Shown: piece after piece, positions 1 through 8,418 of the stretch
Layout of the letters: each line of letters opens with the position of its first letter
How positions within the stretch are numbered: the first letter of the stretch is position 1
Assembly: GCF_003427025.1 (NCBI RefSeq)
Contig: NZ_QVAI01000013.1
Coordinates: forward strand, 168,814-232,813
DNA: 64,000 nucleotides
Direction of reading: 5' to 3'
Origin: Jiangella endophytica
Lineage (GTDB): Bacteria; Actinomycetota; Actinomycetes; Jiangellales; Jiangellaceae
Made by a program: the position numbers and the translations under genes
The notes under the pieces: model-generated
Told to the model about the DNA's origin: nothing
Seen by the model: only the letters and a program-made list of their open reading frames with translations
The model's database searches: none

Positions 1-1034
1 ATGTTGTCGAAGTTCATGCCGTAGATCGTTCCGACCAGGGTCGGAGCGAACAGGATGGCCGCCCAGGAGGAGATCTTCTTGAGCTCCTCGTTCTGCGCGA
101 AGCTGGCCTCGGTGAGGGACTTCATCTCCTCGTTCTGCTGCTGGGTGACCAGCGTGGCGTTGACGGCGAGGATGTCGGAGAGCACCTGCCGGAAGCCGTC
201 GACGCGCTCGGTGACCTCTGTGACGTGGTCGGCGACGTCGCGCAGGTAGCGCTGCAGCTCTTCGTCGGTGCCGTACTTCTCGAAGCCGCCCTCGAGCCCG
301 GACAGCATGCCCGACAGCGGCCGCGTGGCCCGCTGGAACTCCAGCACCTCGCGCGACAGCTCGTAGATGCGCCGCGACACCTTGGGGTCGCGGCCGAACA
401 CCTGCACCTCGATCTCGTCGACGTCGTTGCTGACGCCGTTGACGACCGGCACGTAGCCGTCGACCACGGAGTCGAGGACGGCGTACAGCACGGCCTCGGG
501 ACCGAGCCCGAGCAGGTCAGGGTCGTCCTCCATGCGGCGCCGGACGCTGGAGAGGTCGGGAGCCGAGCCGTGCCGCACGGTGATGACGAAGCCGGGACCG
601 ACGAACAGGTGCAGCTCGGCGAAGTCGACCTCCTCGATGGCGTCGATGTAGCGCGCCGCACGCAGCACGACGAACAGCGTCTCGCCGTAACGCTCGAGCT
701 TGGGCCGCTGGTGCGCCTCCATGGCGTCCTCGACGGCCAGCGGGTGCAGGTCGAACTCGTCGGCCAGCGACAGCAGCTCGGCGTCGCTCGGCTTGTACAG
801 GCCGATCCACGCCATCGCCTCGGCGTCGGCGCGCAGCTGGCGGTACGTCTCGGCCAGCGAGCTGGGCGTGCTGATGCGCTTGCCGTCGCGGTACAGCGCG
901 GCGTCGACGATGCTCGACCGGGGCTCGGTGGCCTCGGGCTCGTCGGCGGGACGATCGGTCACGGAGTTGTCCCGGCCCTGACGGCGCAGGGCGGGACGGA
1001 TGACGCGCAGGGCGCGCTGACGACGAGGTGGCAT
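1..1034 (-). CDS. corA: CorA-family magnesium/cobalt transporter, 3' end cut by window edge
   Basis: Inner-membrane Mg2+/Co2+ channel of the CorA family. The visible 344 residues include the long acidic cytoplasmic domain, the helical stretch that forms the funnel, and the start of the pore helix with the family signature YGMNF (GMN at residues 339-341), the selectivity-filter motif. The last transmembrane helix and the C-terminus lie beyond position 1, so the gene is partial only because of the window. The ATG at 1034 follows a purine-rich GGGAG about nine bases upstream. The N-terminal 30 residues are arginine-rich and probably disordered. It is the last gene of a run of minus-strand genes but is separated from the methyltransferase by about 200 bp, so it probably has its own promoter. 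The family call is secure; the exact substrate is not. Confidence 0.93.
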   Translation of the reverse strand, partial: MPPRRQRALRVIRPALRRQGRDNSVTDRPADEPEATEPRSSIVDAALYRDGKRISTPSSLAETYRQLRADAEAMAWIGLYKPSDAELLSLADEFDLHPLAVEDAMEAHQRPKLERYGETLFVVLRAARYIDAIEEVDFAELHLFVGPGFVITVRHGSAPDLSSVRRRMEDDPDLLGLGPEAVLYAVLDSVVDGYVPVVNGVSNDVDEIEVQVFGRDPKVSRRIYELSREVLEFQRATRPLSGMLSGLEGGFEKYGTDEELQRYLRDVADHVTEVTERVDGFRQVLSDILAVNATLVTQQQNEEMKSLTEASFAQNEELKKISSWAAILFAPTLVGTIYGMNFDN

Positions 1035-1236
1035 GACGTCGCTCCCGGGACGGTGAGGCGGACGGAATCGGGTGTCGCGCGACGCAGGAACACCCGGCCG
1101 CCAGACATCAGCTGCCCGTGACCTCGGTGCCCTGCGGCGCATGACTAGGGGGTTCACTGCGCATGGCAGCCTCACCTCCCGATTCGTCGCCGCTGTGCCG
1201 TGGTCAAGAATAGTCCACGACGGACTCCGGCGGCGA

Positions 1237-2412
1237 TCAGCTCGCCGGATGCAAGATCGCCACGCATTCGACGTGATGCGTCATCGGGAACAGGTCGAAC
1301 GCGCGCAGACCGGTGAGCTGGTAGCCGTGGCCGGCGAACGTGGCGAGGTCGCGGGCCAGGGCGGCGGGATCGCAGGCCACGTACGCGACGACGCGCGGCG
1401 CGCGCTCGGCGATGCGGCGCACGACCGCGGCTTTGGCGCCCTCGCGGGGCGGGTCGAGCACGACGACGTCGGCGGCGGCCGGGACGCCGGCCGGACCGGA
1501 GCCTGACAGCACCCGGTCGACCCGCCCGGTCAGGAGCCGTACCCACGGGACATCGTGCAGGTTGCGCCGCGCGTCGGCGACGGCCTGCCGCGACCCCTCG
1601 ACGCCGACGACCGTGCCCGTGCTGCCGACCAGCGGCGCCAGCGCACCGGCGAACAGCCCGACGCCGCAGTAGAGGTCCAGCGCGGTCTCGCCGGGCCGGG
1701 CCTGGACACCGTCCAGCACCGCGTTGACCAGCGTGTCCGCCGCTCCCGGGTGCACCTGCCAGAACCCGCCGCCGCTGACCCGCCAGCGGCGGCCGGCGGC
1801 CTCCTCGACGACGTACCCGCGGCCCTCGACGACCTCGCCGTCGACGAGCAGCTGGCGATCTCCCGAGTTCGCGGCGACGACCTCGACCGACGCCGCGCCC
1901 GGCCACTCGCCGTCCTCGACGCGGGCCGCGCGGACCTCGGGGTGCGCGATGCGGCAGGCGTCGATCGGCACGACCTCATGCGACCGGTGCGCCCGCAGCC
2001 CGGCCCGTCCGCTCCCGTCGACGGCGTACGTCACCCGCGTGCGCCAGTCGAGCCCGCCGGCGTCGCACGCGACCGGCTCGACGGTCACCTCGCGCCGCAG
2101 CCCGGCCAGCCGTTCCAGCTGCTCGGCCACGACGGCCGCCTTCAGCGATCGCTGCGCGGGCAGCAGCACGTGTTGCCAGTCGCAGCCGCCGCATCGTCCC
2201 GGACCGGACCACGGACACGGCGGCTCGACCCGCGCCGGCGACGGCGTGAGCACGGCGACCGCGTCGGCGCGCCAGAACCGGTCCTCGGTGCCGCCCTCGG
2301 TGATGCGGATCCGCACCCGCTCGCCGGGCAGCGTGTGCCGGACGAACACCGCGCGGCCCTCGTGCCGGGCCACACAGACTCCGCCGTGCGCGACCGGTCC
2401 GACGTCGACCAC
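1237..2412 (-). CDS. TRAM-domain class I SAM-dependent RNA methyltransferase (TrmA/RlmD family)
   Basis: Predicted RNA m5U methyltransferase. An N-terminal TRAM-like RNA-binding region (about residues 1-60) is followed by a cysteine cluster (C66, C74, C77, possibly C116) like the [4Fe-4S] site of RlmD. The SAM-binding motif DLYCG is at 246-250, LDPPREGA at 319-326, and the catalytic cysteine in ACDP is C347. It corresponds to M. tuberculosis Rv2689c by position. The start is uncertain: homologues usually have about ten more residues before the VGPVAHGG motif, but no ATG, GTG or TTG occurs in frame upstream. I therefore use the GTG at 2412; a CTG near 2470 is the alternative. It follows the permease gene by about 50 bp and is probably co-transcribed with it. 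Confidence 0.9.
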   Translation of the reverse strand: MVDVGPVAHGGVCVARHEGRAVFVRHTLPGERVRIRITEGGTEDRFWRADAVAVLTPSPARVEPPCPWSGPGRCGGCDWQHVLLPAQRSLKAAVVAEQLERLAGLRREVTVEPVACDAGGLDWRTRVTYAVDGSGRAGLRAHRSHEVVPIDACRIAHPEVRAARVEDGEWPGAASVEVVAANSGDRQLLVDGEVVEGRGYVVEEAAGRRWRVSGGGFWQVHPGAADTLVNAVLDGVQARPGETALDLYCGVGLFAGALAPLVGSTGTVVGVEGSRQAVADARRNLHDVPWVRLLTGRVDRVLSGSGPAGVPAAADVVVLDPPREGAKAAVVRRIAERAPRVVAYVACDPAALARDLATFAGHGYQLTGLRAFDLFPMTHHVECVAILHPAS

Positions 2413-2462
2413 GACCTCCGTGCCGACGACGGAGTCGCCACGGACCGTGCGCGTCCGCCCGC

Positions 2463-4469
2463 TCAGCGGGGACCGCCTCGCCGCACGTCGCCCGGCGCGC
2501 GGGGCGCGGACTTCGCCTTCGCCTTGGCCTTCGCGGCCGCCGCCGAACGCAGCTGCCACGGCACGCTCGTCACCATGACGCCCGGCGTGAACAGCAGCCG
2601 GCCCTTGAGCCAGAAGACGCTCTGGTTGTGCAGGATGCGCTCCCACCAGTGCCCGACCACGTACTCGGGCACGTAGACCGTGACGACGTCGCGCGGGCTG
2701 GCCCGGCGGATCGCCCGCACGTACTCGACCACCGGCCGGGCGATCTCCCGGAACGGGGAGTCGAGCACTCGCAGCGGCACCGGGATGTCGTGGCGGTCCC
2801 ACTCGTCCAGCAGCGCGGCGGTGGCCGTCGCGTCGACGTCGACGGTGATCGCCTCGAGGATGTCCGGCCGTGCCGCTCGCGCGTAGGCGATGGCGCGCAC
2901 CGTCGGCTTGTGCAGCCGCGACACCAGCACCACGGCGTGCACGCGCGACGGCAGCAGCGACTCGGCCGGCCAGTCCTCGACCGCGAGCTCCTCGGAGGTG
3001 CTGTCGTAGTGCCGCCGGATGCCGCGCATCAGCAGGAACAGCAGCGGCATCATGGCGACGACCAGCCAGGCGCCGTGGGTGAACTTGGTGATCAGCACGA
3101 CGACCAGGACGATGCCGGTGAGGATCGCGCCGGTGCCGTTGATCGCCCGCGAGCGCAGGATCTGCCGGCGTTCGGCGCCGGTGGGCCCGGCCGCGAGCAG
3201 CCGGTTCCAGTGCCTGACCATGCCGGTCTGGCCGAACGTGAACGCCGTGAACACGCCGACGATGTAGAGCTGGATCAGCCGGGTCACCGACGCGTCGAAC
3301 GCGACGATCAGCAGGCCGGCCAGCACCGCCAGCACGAGGATGCCGTTGCTGAACACCAGCCGGTCGCCGCGGGTGTGCAGCTGGCGCGGCGCGTAGCGGT
3401 ACTGGGCGAGGATCGAGCCGAGCAGCGGGAAGCCGTTGAACGCGGTGTTGGCGGCCAGGATCAGGATCAGCGCCGCCGCGCCCTGGATGTAGTAGAAGGG
3501 GATGGTGTCGCCGCCGAACACCGCCTCGGCCAGCTGCGAGATGACCGTCGGCTGCGGTTGCGAGCAGTCGAACCCGACCAGGTCGCAGGAGTTCTCGACG
3601 TAGCGGACGTCGGCGATCACGGCCAGCGCGGTGATGCCGCTGAACATCGTGATCGACAACGTGCCCATGATGGCCAGCGTCGCGGCGGCGTTCTTCGCCT
3701 TGGGCTTGCGGAAGGCCGGGACGCCGTTGGCGATCGCCTCGACGCCGGTCAGCGCCGTACAGCCGGACGCGAACGCCCGGAGGACCAGCAACATCAGCGC
3801 GATGCCACCGAGGTCGGTCATCTCGGCGGCGACGTCGTACTGCGCGGACTCCGCGACCGGGTCGTCGCCGAACACCGTCCGGCCCAGACCCCACACGATC
3901 AGCGCGCCCATGCCGACGATGAACAGATAGGTCGGGATCGCGAACGCGATGCCGCTCTCGCGGATGCCGCGCAGGTTCATCGCCGAGAGCAGGACGACGA
4001 TGCCGATGGCGATGGGCACCCGATAGTCGTTGAGCTCCGGCACGGCCGAGATCAGGTTGTCCACGCCGGCGGAGACCGACACCGCCACCGTCAGGATGTA
4101 GTCGATCAGCAGGGCGCTGGCGACGATGAGCCCGGCGGTCGGGCCGAGATTGGTGTTGGCGACCTCGAAGTCGCCGCCGCCGGTCGGGTACGCGCGCACC
4201 AGTTGCCGGTACGACGCGACGACGACGATGAGCAGCAGCACGACGACCGCGGCGACCCACGGGGTGTACGTCAGATAGGCCAGCCCGCCCAGCGTCAGGA
4301 TGACCAGGATCTCCTGCGTGGCGTACGTGACCGACGACAGCGGGTCGCTGGCGAACACCGGCAGGGCCAGCCGCTTGGGTAGCAGTGTGTGCCCCATGCG
4401 GTCGCTGGGGAGCTTGCGACCGATGAGCAGCCGCTTGGACAGATCGCCGAGGCTCGGCACGATCGGCAA
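2463..4469 (-). CDS. APC-superfamily permease, KimA-like potassium transporter candidate
   Basis: A 668-residue membrane protein with about twelve hydrophobic helices in the first 480 residues, then a cytosolic domain of about 150 residues and a basic, alanine-rich tail. The N-terminus (IGRKLP, then LALPVFASDPLSS near residues 33-45) resembles the KimA/YdaO branch of the APC superfamily, whose Bacillus member imports K+. It is transcribed divergently from two TrkA-type K+ sensor genes. I infer that it is the transport partner of those proteins, as in the Rv2690c-ceoB-ceoC arrangement. Databases often label such proteins simply amino acid permease. The ATG at 4469 is the only sensible start. 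The potassium role rests on context and family resemblance, not on a unique residue. Confidence 0.85.
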   Translation of the reverse strand: MPIVPSLGDLSKRLLIGRKLPSDRMGHTLLPKRLALPVFASDPLSSVTYATQEILVILTLGGLAYLTYTPWVAAVVVLLLIVVVASYRQLVRAYPTGGGDFEVANTNLGPTAGLIVASALLIDYILTVAVSVSAGVDNLISAVPELNDYRVPIAIGIVVLLSAMNLRGIRESGIAFAIPTYLFIVGMGALIVWGLGRTVFGDDPVAESAQYDVAAEMTDLGGIALMLLVLRAFASGCTALTGVEAIANGVPAFRKPKAKNAAATLAIMGTLSITMFSGITALAVIADVRYVENSCDLVGFDCSQPQPTVISQLAEAVFGGDTIPFYYIQGAAALILILAANTAFNGFPLLGSILAQYRYAPRQLHTRGDRLVFSNGILVLAVLAGLLIVAFDASVTRLIQLYIVGVFTAFTFGQTGMVRHWNRLLAAGPTGAERRQILRSRAINGTGAILTGIVLVVVLITKFTHGAWLVVAMMPLLFLLMRGIRRHYDSTSEELAVEDWPAESLLPSRVHAVVLVSRLHKPTVRAIAYARAARPDILEAITVDVDATATAALLDEWDRHDIPVPLRVLDSPFREIARPVVEYVRAIRRASPRDVVTVYVPEYVVGHWWERILHNQSVFWLKGRLLFTPGVMVTSVPWQLRSAAAAKAKAKAKSAPRAPGDVRRGGPR

Positions 4470-4555
4470 TGGTATTCCTTTCGGGGCGGCCGTGTAACGT
4501 CGGCAGCGACACGGCGAGCCCCCCGGCGCCGCCCGGTGAGTGTTGGAAGGACCAC

Positions 4556-5221
4556 ATGCACGTCGTCATCATGGGCTGCGGCAGGGTCGGCTCGACCGTC
4601 GCGCACATCCTCGAGTCGCACGACCACACGGTCGCGATCGTCGACCAGAACCCCGAGGCGTTCCGGCGGCTGCAGCCGGGCTTCGAGGGCTCGACGGTGG
4701 CCGGGGTCGGGTTCGACCGCGACGTGCTCATCGAGGCCGGCATCGAGCGCGCCGACGCGTTCGTCGCCGTGAGCAGCGGCGACAACTCCAACATCCTCGC
4801 CGCCCGGGTGGCCCGCGAGACGTTCGGCGTCGACAACGTGGTGGCCCGCATCTACGACCCCGGCCGCGCGGAGGTCTACCAGCGGCTGGGCATCCCGACG
4901 GTGGCGACCGTGCGGTGGACGGCCGACCAGATCCTGCGCCGGCTGTTCCCCGAGGGCGCGCAGACCGAATGGGTCGACCCCACCGGGACCGTCCAGCTGG
5001 CCGAACTGCACGTCAGCAACGGCTGGATCGGCCACACCGTCGACAAGCTGGAGGAGGCGTCCGGCGTGCGGGTCGCGTTCCTCACCCGCTACGGCGAGGG
5101 TGTCCTGCCGACCGCGTCGACCGTCGTCCAGGACGGCGACCTCGTGCACGTCCTCGTCAACACCGAACGCATCCCGTACGCCGCGCAGGTGCTCTCCAAG
5201 GACCCGGAGGTGGAGATCTGA
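4556..5221 (+). CDS. ceoB: TrkA-family potassium uptake regulatory protein (RCK domain), first copy
   Basis: A 221-residue cytosolic RCK protein. A Rossmann fold begins at once (VIMGCGRVGS, a GxGxxG-type nucleotide loop), with a conserved acidic residue at the end of the second strand (VDQN), followed by a TrkA_C ligand-binding region. Such proteins gate K+ transporters in response to NAD(H), ATP or c-di-AMP. The start is the ATG at 4556, preceded by GGAAGG six bases upstream; a longer in-frame reading from 4469 overlaps the permease start and lacks family similarity. The stop overlaps the next ATG by one base (TGATG), so the two TrkA genes are translationally coupled. Position and order match CeoB of M. 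tuberculosis (Rv2691). Confidence 0.93.
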   Translation: MHVVIMGCGRVGSTVAHILESHDHTVAIVDQNPEAFRRLQPGFEGSTVAGVGFDRDVLIEAGIERADAFVAVSSGDNSNILAARVARETFGVDNVVARIYDPGRAEVYQRLGIPTVATVRWTADQILRRLFPEGAQTEWVDPTGTVQLAELHVSNGWIGHTVDKLEEASGVRVAFLTRYGEGVLPTASTVVQDGDLVHVLVNTERIPYAAQVLSKDPEVEI

Positions 5222-5886
5222 TGCGCGTCGCCATCGCCGGAGCCGGCAACGTGGGCCGCTCGATCGCGTCGGAGCTGCTCGCCAACGGGCACGACGTCCT
5301 GCTCATCGACCGCGACACCAAGGCGATCAAGGCCGCCAGCGTGCCGGAGGCCGAGTGGCTGCTGGCCGACGCCTGCGAGCTGTCCATGCTCGAGGAGGCG
5401 GCGCTGGACCGCTGCAACGTCGTCATCGCCGCCACCGGCGACGACAAGGTCAACCTCGTCGTGTCGCTGCTGGCCAAGACCGAGTTCGGCGTCCCGCGCG
5501 TCGTGGCCCGGGTGAACCACCCGCGCAACGAGTGGATGTTCAACGAGTCCTGGGGCGTCGACGTGTCGGTGTCGACGCCGCGCATCATGAGCGCACTGGT
5601 CGAGGAGGCCGTCAGCGTCGGCGACCTCGTCCGGCTGTTCAGCTTCCGTCAGGGCGAGGCCAACCTCGTCGAGCTGACGCTCCCGGCCGACTCCCCCATC
5701 GTCGGGACGGCCGTCGCGGACGTCGCCTGGCCGGTCGACACCTCGCTGGTCTCGATCATCCGCGGCAAGCACGTGCACAGCCCGCTGCCGGACCTGCCGC
5801 TGGAGGCCGGCGACGAGCTGCTGTTCGTCGCCGCGCCCGAGCGGGAGAAGCAGCTCGAGGACCTGCTCTCGCCGCACACCGGCTGA
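5221..5886 (+). CDS. ceoC: TrkA-family potassium uptake regulatory protein (RCK domain), second copy
   Basis: A 221-residue paralogue of the preceding gene and exactly the same length. It has the N-terminal dinucleotide loop AGAGNVG, an acidic residue ending strand two (LIDRD), and a C-terminal TrkA_C domain. The start ATG overlaps the stop of the first copy, so the two subunits are probably made in fixed proportion and may heteromerise. The gene corresponds to CeoC (Rv2692). It ends facing the minus-strand DUF3159 gene, with a strong hairpin between them. The RCK fold is clear. The partner transporter (the divergent KimA-like permease) is inferred from context. Confidence 0.92.
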   Translation: MRVAIAGAGNVGRSIASELLANGHDVLLIDRDTKAIKAASVPEAEWLLADACELSMLEEAALDRCNVVIAATGDDKVNLVVSLLAKTEFGVPRVVARVNHPRNEWMFNESWGVDVSVSTPRIMSALVEEAVSVGDLVRLFSFRQGEANLVELTLPADSPIVGTAVADVAWPVDTSLVSIIRGKHVHSPLPDLPLEAGDELLFVAAPEREKQLEDLLSPHTG

Positions 5887-5894
5887 CGGCTCCG

Positions 5895-5924
5895 CCGGAC
5901 GATGGCGGCAGACGCCGCGTCCGG
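5895..5924. terminator. Hairpin terminator between convergent genes
   Basis: Arms CCGGAC (5895-5900) and GTCCGG (5919-5924) enclose a second stem GCGGC/GCCGC around an AGAC loop, with a small bulge. It lies nine bases after the ceoC stop and before the DUF3159 stop, so it could serve both strands. There is no U-tract, as usual in this GC range. Confidence 0.5.
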
Positions 5925-5970
5925 TGGTCCGCGCCCTGGCCGGACCGCTGCCGGCCCGCCCGGGACGGCG

Positions 5971-6693
5971 TCAGCCGTCGAGGGAGTCGGGCCTGGAGGG
6001 CGGCTGCGCGGGCGCCTGGCGCTCCTGGTGGGCGCGGTAGGCCGGTCGGATGATCAGCCAGGACAGATACGCCACCAGCAGGAACAGCGGCCAGCTCATG
6101 ACCAGCCGGGCGCCGGCCAGCCAGCCGATCTGGTCCTCGCCGGCGAGGTAGAGCGGCACCTGCACCGCCAGCCGCACCGCGAACATACCCACCCACAGGA
6201 AGCTGGCCTGCGTGTAGGCGCGCACCAGCGCGGGGTCCTGTCGCCAGGCCATGCCCTGGCCGGTGACCAGCCCGACGAACACGCCGAGCAGCGGCCAGCG
6301 GACCGCGATGGACACCAGGTAGGCCAGCCCGTAGCCGACGTTGATCAGCAGGCCGGGCAGGAACACGTCCTCGGCGCGGCCGGTGCGGCTGGCCATGAAC
6401 GCGGCGAGGCCGACGCCGAGGAAGCCGGCGATGACGTTCTGCAGCGGCTCCTTGCGCAGCAGCCGGACGACGCCGAGCAGGACGCCGGACGCCACCGCGA
6501 CCCACAGCGACAGCGTGAGGTCGCGGCCGGCGGCGGTGTAGACGAGGGTGAAGAGGGCGAGCGGCAGCCCGGCGTCGAGCAGAGCCGCGGGACCGAGGAC
6601 GTCCTTGGGGCGGAACCGCTCGTCGGACGCGATGGCCTGGATCCAGCTCGGCCGGCCGGTGGGGTCGGGGGCGCCGGGATCGCTCTGACTCAT
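5971..6693 (-). CDS. DUF3159 integral membrane protein
   Basis: A 240-residue membrane protein of the actinobacterial DUF3159 family, of unknown function. About six hydrophobic helices are spread along residues 35-220, and the ends are polar. It has no catalytic motif. It starts one base after the stop of the OB-fold gene upstream (TGAG then ATG), so the two are certainly co-transcribed and probably translationally coupled. The equivalent pair in M. tuberculosis is Rv2694c-Rv2693c. Its persistent place next to the TrkA genes suggests a link to ion homeostasis, but that is only an inference from conserved neighbourhood. Confidence 0.88.
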   Translation of the reverse strand: MSQSDPGAPDPTGRPSWIQAIASDERFRPKDVLGPAALLDAGLPLALFTLVYTAAGRDLTLSLWVAVASGVLLGVVRLLRKEPLQNVIAGFLGVGLAAFMASRTGRAEDVFLPGLLINVGYGLAYLVSIAVRWPLLGVFVGLVTGQGMAWRQDPALVRAYTQASFLWVGMFAVRLAVQVPLYLAGEDQIGWLAGARLVMSWPLFLLVAYLSWLIIRPAYRAHQERQAPAQPPSRPDSLDG

Positions 6694-6694
6694 C

Positions 6695-7129
6695 TCACTC
6701 CATGCCTGCGGGCAGCAGCTCGTATCGTGGGTTGTACATGACCCTGCGGCCGTCGAGGGTGGCCACCCGTCCGGTCGCGACCAGCCGGCGTCCGCAGCTG
6801 ATGCCGGCGATGCGTCGCCGGCCGAGCCAGACCAGTGTCACCGCACCGGAGCCGTCGTACAAATCGGCTTCGAGGGCGGGGGTGCCCAGGCGAGGCTGCA
6901 GCGTGACCGACTGCAGCACGCCACGAACACGGACGGTGGTGCGATCCTCGACGCCGGCCAGCGGCTGACAGCCGGCCTCGCGCGCGTCGTCGCGCAGCTC
7001 CTCGGCTTCGACCTCCTCGTCGGAGGCGACCCACCGGGTGATGGCGCCCCAGAGTCCGCGGCGCGCGGTGGTTCCTTCGGTCTTCACGAGCCCTCCCCGG
7101 GCGGGGTCCTGCTCAACGTGCTCTCCCAC
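6695..7129 (-). CDS. OB-fold nucleic-acid-binding protein
   Basis: A 144-residue soluble protein. An acidic helical N-terminal third is followed from about residue 60 by an OB-fold beta-barrel of the type found in anticodon-binding and RecG-like proteins (the strands VRVRGVL, LEADLYDGSG, VTLVWLGR and LVATGRV are visible). It is probably a small single-stranded nucleic-acid binder, with no known enzymatic role. The GTG at 7129 is supported by a TATCCT hexamer ending six bases upstream, which implies a leaderless message. It is coupled to the DUF3159 gene downstream. It corresponds to Rv2694c by position. Confidence 0.85.
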   Translation of the reverse strand: MGEHVEQDPARGGLVKTEGTTARRGLWGAITRWVASDEEVEAEELRDDAREAGCQPLAGVEDRTTVRVRGVLQSVTLQPRLGTPALEADLYDGSGAVTLVWLGRRRIAGISCGRRLVATGRVATLDGRRVMYNPRYELLPAGME

Positions 7130-7135
7130 ATCTAC

Positions 7136-7141
7136 AGGATA
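7136..7141 (-). promoter_or_regulatory. -10 element of a leaderless promoter (OB-fold gene)
   Basis: Read on the minus strand, TATCCT is followed by six bases and then the GTG at 7129. This spacing puts the transcription start on the start codon. Confidence 0.6.
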
Positions 7142-7163
7142 TTCCGCCCGGCAAACGGCCAGG

Positions 7164-7883
7164 TCAGGCCTGGAGCGGCGCGGACGGGTCGGCTGGCGGG
7201 CGGGTGCCGGCCGGCGGCTTCAGCACGATGACGTCGCCGGGCGCCATCGGCGACTGGCCGCGGACGACGACCGTCTCCTTCACCAGCTCGACGAACCGCT
7301 GGAACACGGCGGCGTCGTTGGTGGCCTTGCCGAGGAACGTGGCCCGCAGCATCCAGCGCGGCCCGTCGATGGCCGACACCCGCGACGGCTGCAGCACCTG
7401 CTTGCCGTCGGGCGCCTGTACCGGGACGACCAGCCGGACCTCGGTGCCGAACGGGCCGGTCGCCTCCTCGGCGCGGCCGCCCCGGCGCTGGGCGTCCTGG
7501 GTGATCTGCAGCCGGGTCTGGTCCCACAGCCCGGAGCTGCGCGGCGCGGCGACGGCGATCAGCTGCACCGCGGCGTCCTCGATGGCGAGGACGGCGCTGG
7601 TGGCGTTGCCGGTGCGCTGGTCGACCTGCAGCTGCAGCTTCATGCCGGGCGCGGCCTTGACCAGCAGGCCGCCGAGGTCGACGCGGCCCTGGCGCGCTTC
7701 GTCGAGGTCGACCTCGGACTCGTCGAGCGGGCCGCCGGAGCGGTCGCTCTTGGGCGACTCGCCGTCGTCCGCATCGGACCCGGACTCGCCGGGCTCCGAG
7801 CCGGACGCCGTCGAGGCGGCCTGCGTGGTCTCCTCGACCTCGAGCTCGTCCTCATCGCCGCCGCGGCGCCGCCGTCCCCACAC
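7164..7883 (-). CDS. DUF3710 protein
   Basis: A 239-residue soluble protein of the actinobacterial DUF3710 family, with no known function. The first 75 residues form a low-complexity tail: a basic start (WGRRRRGG) and then a strongly acidic, serine-rich stretch. Residues 85-225 form the conserved domain, which contains VDLGGLLV, WMLRATFLGKA and a proline-rich C-terminus. The start is the GTG at 7883, since it gives the basic N-terminus typical of the family and falls just after the dut stop at 7903. It lies in a minus-strand run after the thioesterase and dut genes and is probably in the same operon. It corresponds to Rv2696c. Confidence 0.85.
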   Translation of the reverse strand: MWGRRRRGGDEDELEVEETTQAASTASGSEPGESGSDADDGESPKSDRSGGPLDESEVDLDEARQGRVDLGGLLVKAAPGMKLQLQVDQRTGNATSAVLAIEDAAVQLIAVAAPRSSGLWDQTRLQITQDAQRRGGRAEEATGPFGTEVRLVVPVQAPDGKQVLQPSRVSAIDGPRWMLRATFLGKATNDAAVFQRFVELVKETVVVRGQSPMAPGDVIVLKPPAGTRPPADPSAPLQA

Positions 7884-7902
7884 CCTGACCGTCCCCTTAC
7901 GT

Positions 7903-8418
7903 CTATCGAACGCCGGCGTTGCCGCCGGCCTGGCTTGCCGTGCCCGTCGACCCGTACCCGCCGTCGCCCCTCGCCGAGCCCGGCAGCCGCTCCACCTCGT
8001 GGAACCGGGCCTGCTCGACGCGCTGGACGATGAGCTGGGCGATGCGGTCGCCGCGTGCGAACACCGCCGGCTCCCGCAGGTCGTGATTGACCAGCACCAC
8101 CTTGATCTCGCCCCGATAACCCGCGTCGACCGTGCCCGGAGTGTTGACGATGCTGACCCCGAGCCGATGCGCGAGACCCGACCGCGGGTGGACGAATGCA
8201 GCGTATCCCGCGGGCAGGGCGATCGCGATGCCCGTCCCCACCATGGCCCGCTCACCCGGCGGGATGCTGACGTCGCTGGTCGTGACGAGGTCGGCGCCGG
8301 CGTCGCCGGGATGCGCGTAGCCGGGCAGCGGCACCTCCGGGTCCAGCCGGGTGATGAGGACGTCGACCAGCCGACGTCCGCCGTCAGCGGAGAAGAGTGC
8401 GTCGGTCGGGTCAGTCAC
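7903..8418 (-). CDS. dut: Deoxyuridine 5'-triphosphate nucleotidohydrolase (dUTPase)
   Basis: Hydrolyses dUTP to dUMP and pyrophosphate. This keeps uracil out of DNA and feeds thymidylate synthesis. It is a trimeric dUTPase of 171 residues with all five family motifs visible: DAGADL (39-44), PRSGLA (78-83), GTVDAGYRG (95-103, with the catalytic aspartate in VDAGY), RIAQLIV, and the glycine-rich [10 protein letters not shown] near the C-terminus. The N-terminus is about ten residues longer than in E. coli. The GTG start overlaps the stop of the thioesterase gene (GTGA), so translation is coupled. Location between DUF3710 and a thioesterase matches Rv2697c. Confidence 0.97.
   Translation of the reverse strand: MTDPTDALFSADGGRRLVDVLITRLDPEVPLPGYAHPGDAGADLVTTSDVSIPPGERAMVGTGIAIALPAGYAAFVHPRSGLAHRLGVSIVNTPGTVDAGYRGEIKVVLVNHDLREPAVFARGDRIAQLIVQRVEQARFHEVERLPGSARGDGGYGSTGTASQAGGNAGVR

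Noticed and set aside
1237..4851. A 1204-codon minus-strand open frame spanning the methyltransferase, the permease and part of ceoB
   Set aside because: Only its first-named third (1237-2412) has family motifs. The rest is a stop-free shadow of the permease gene caused by high GC.
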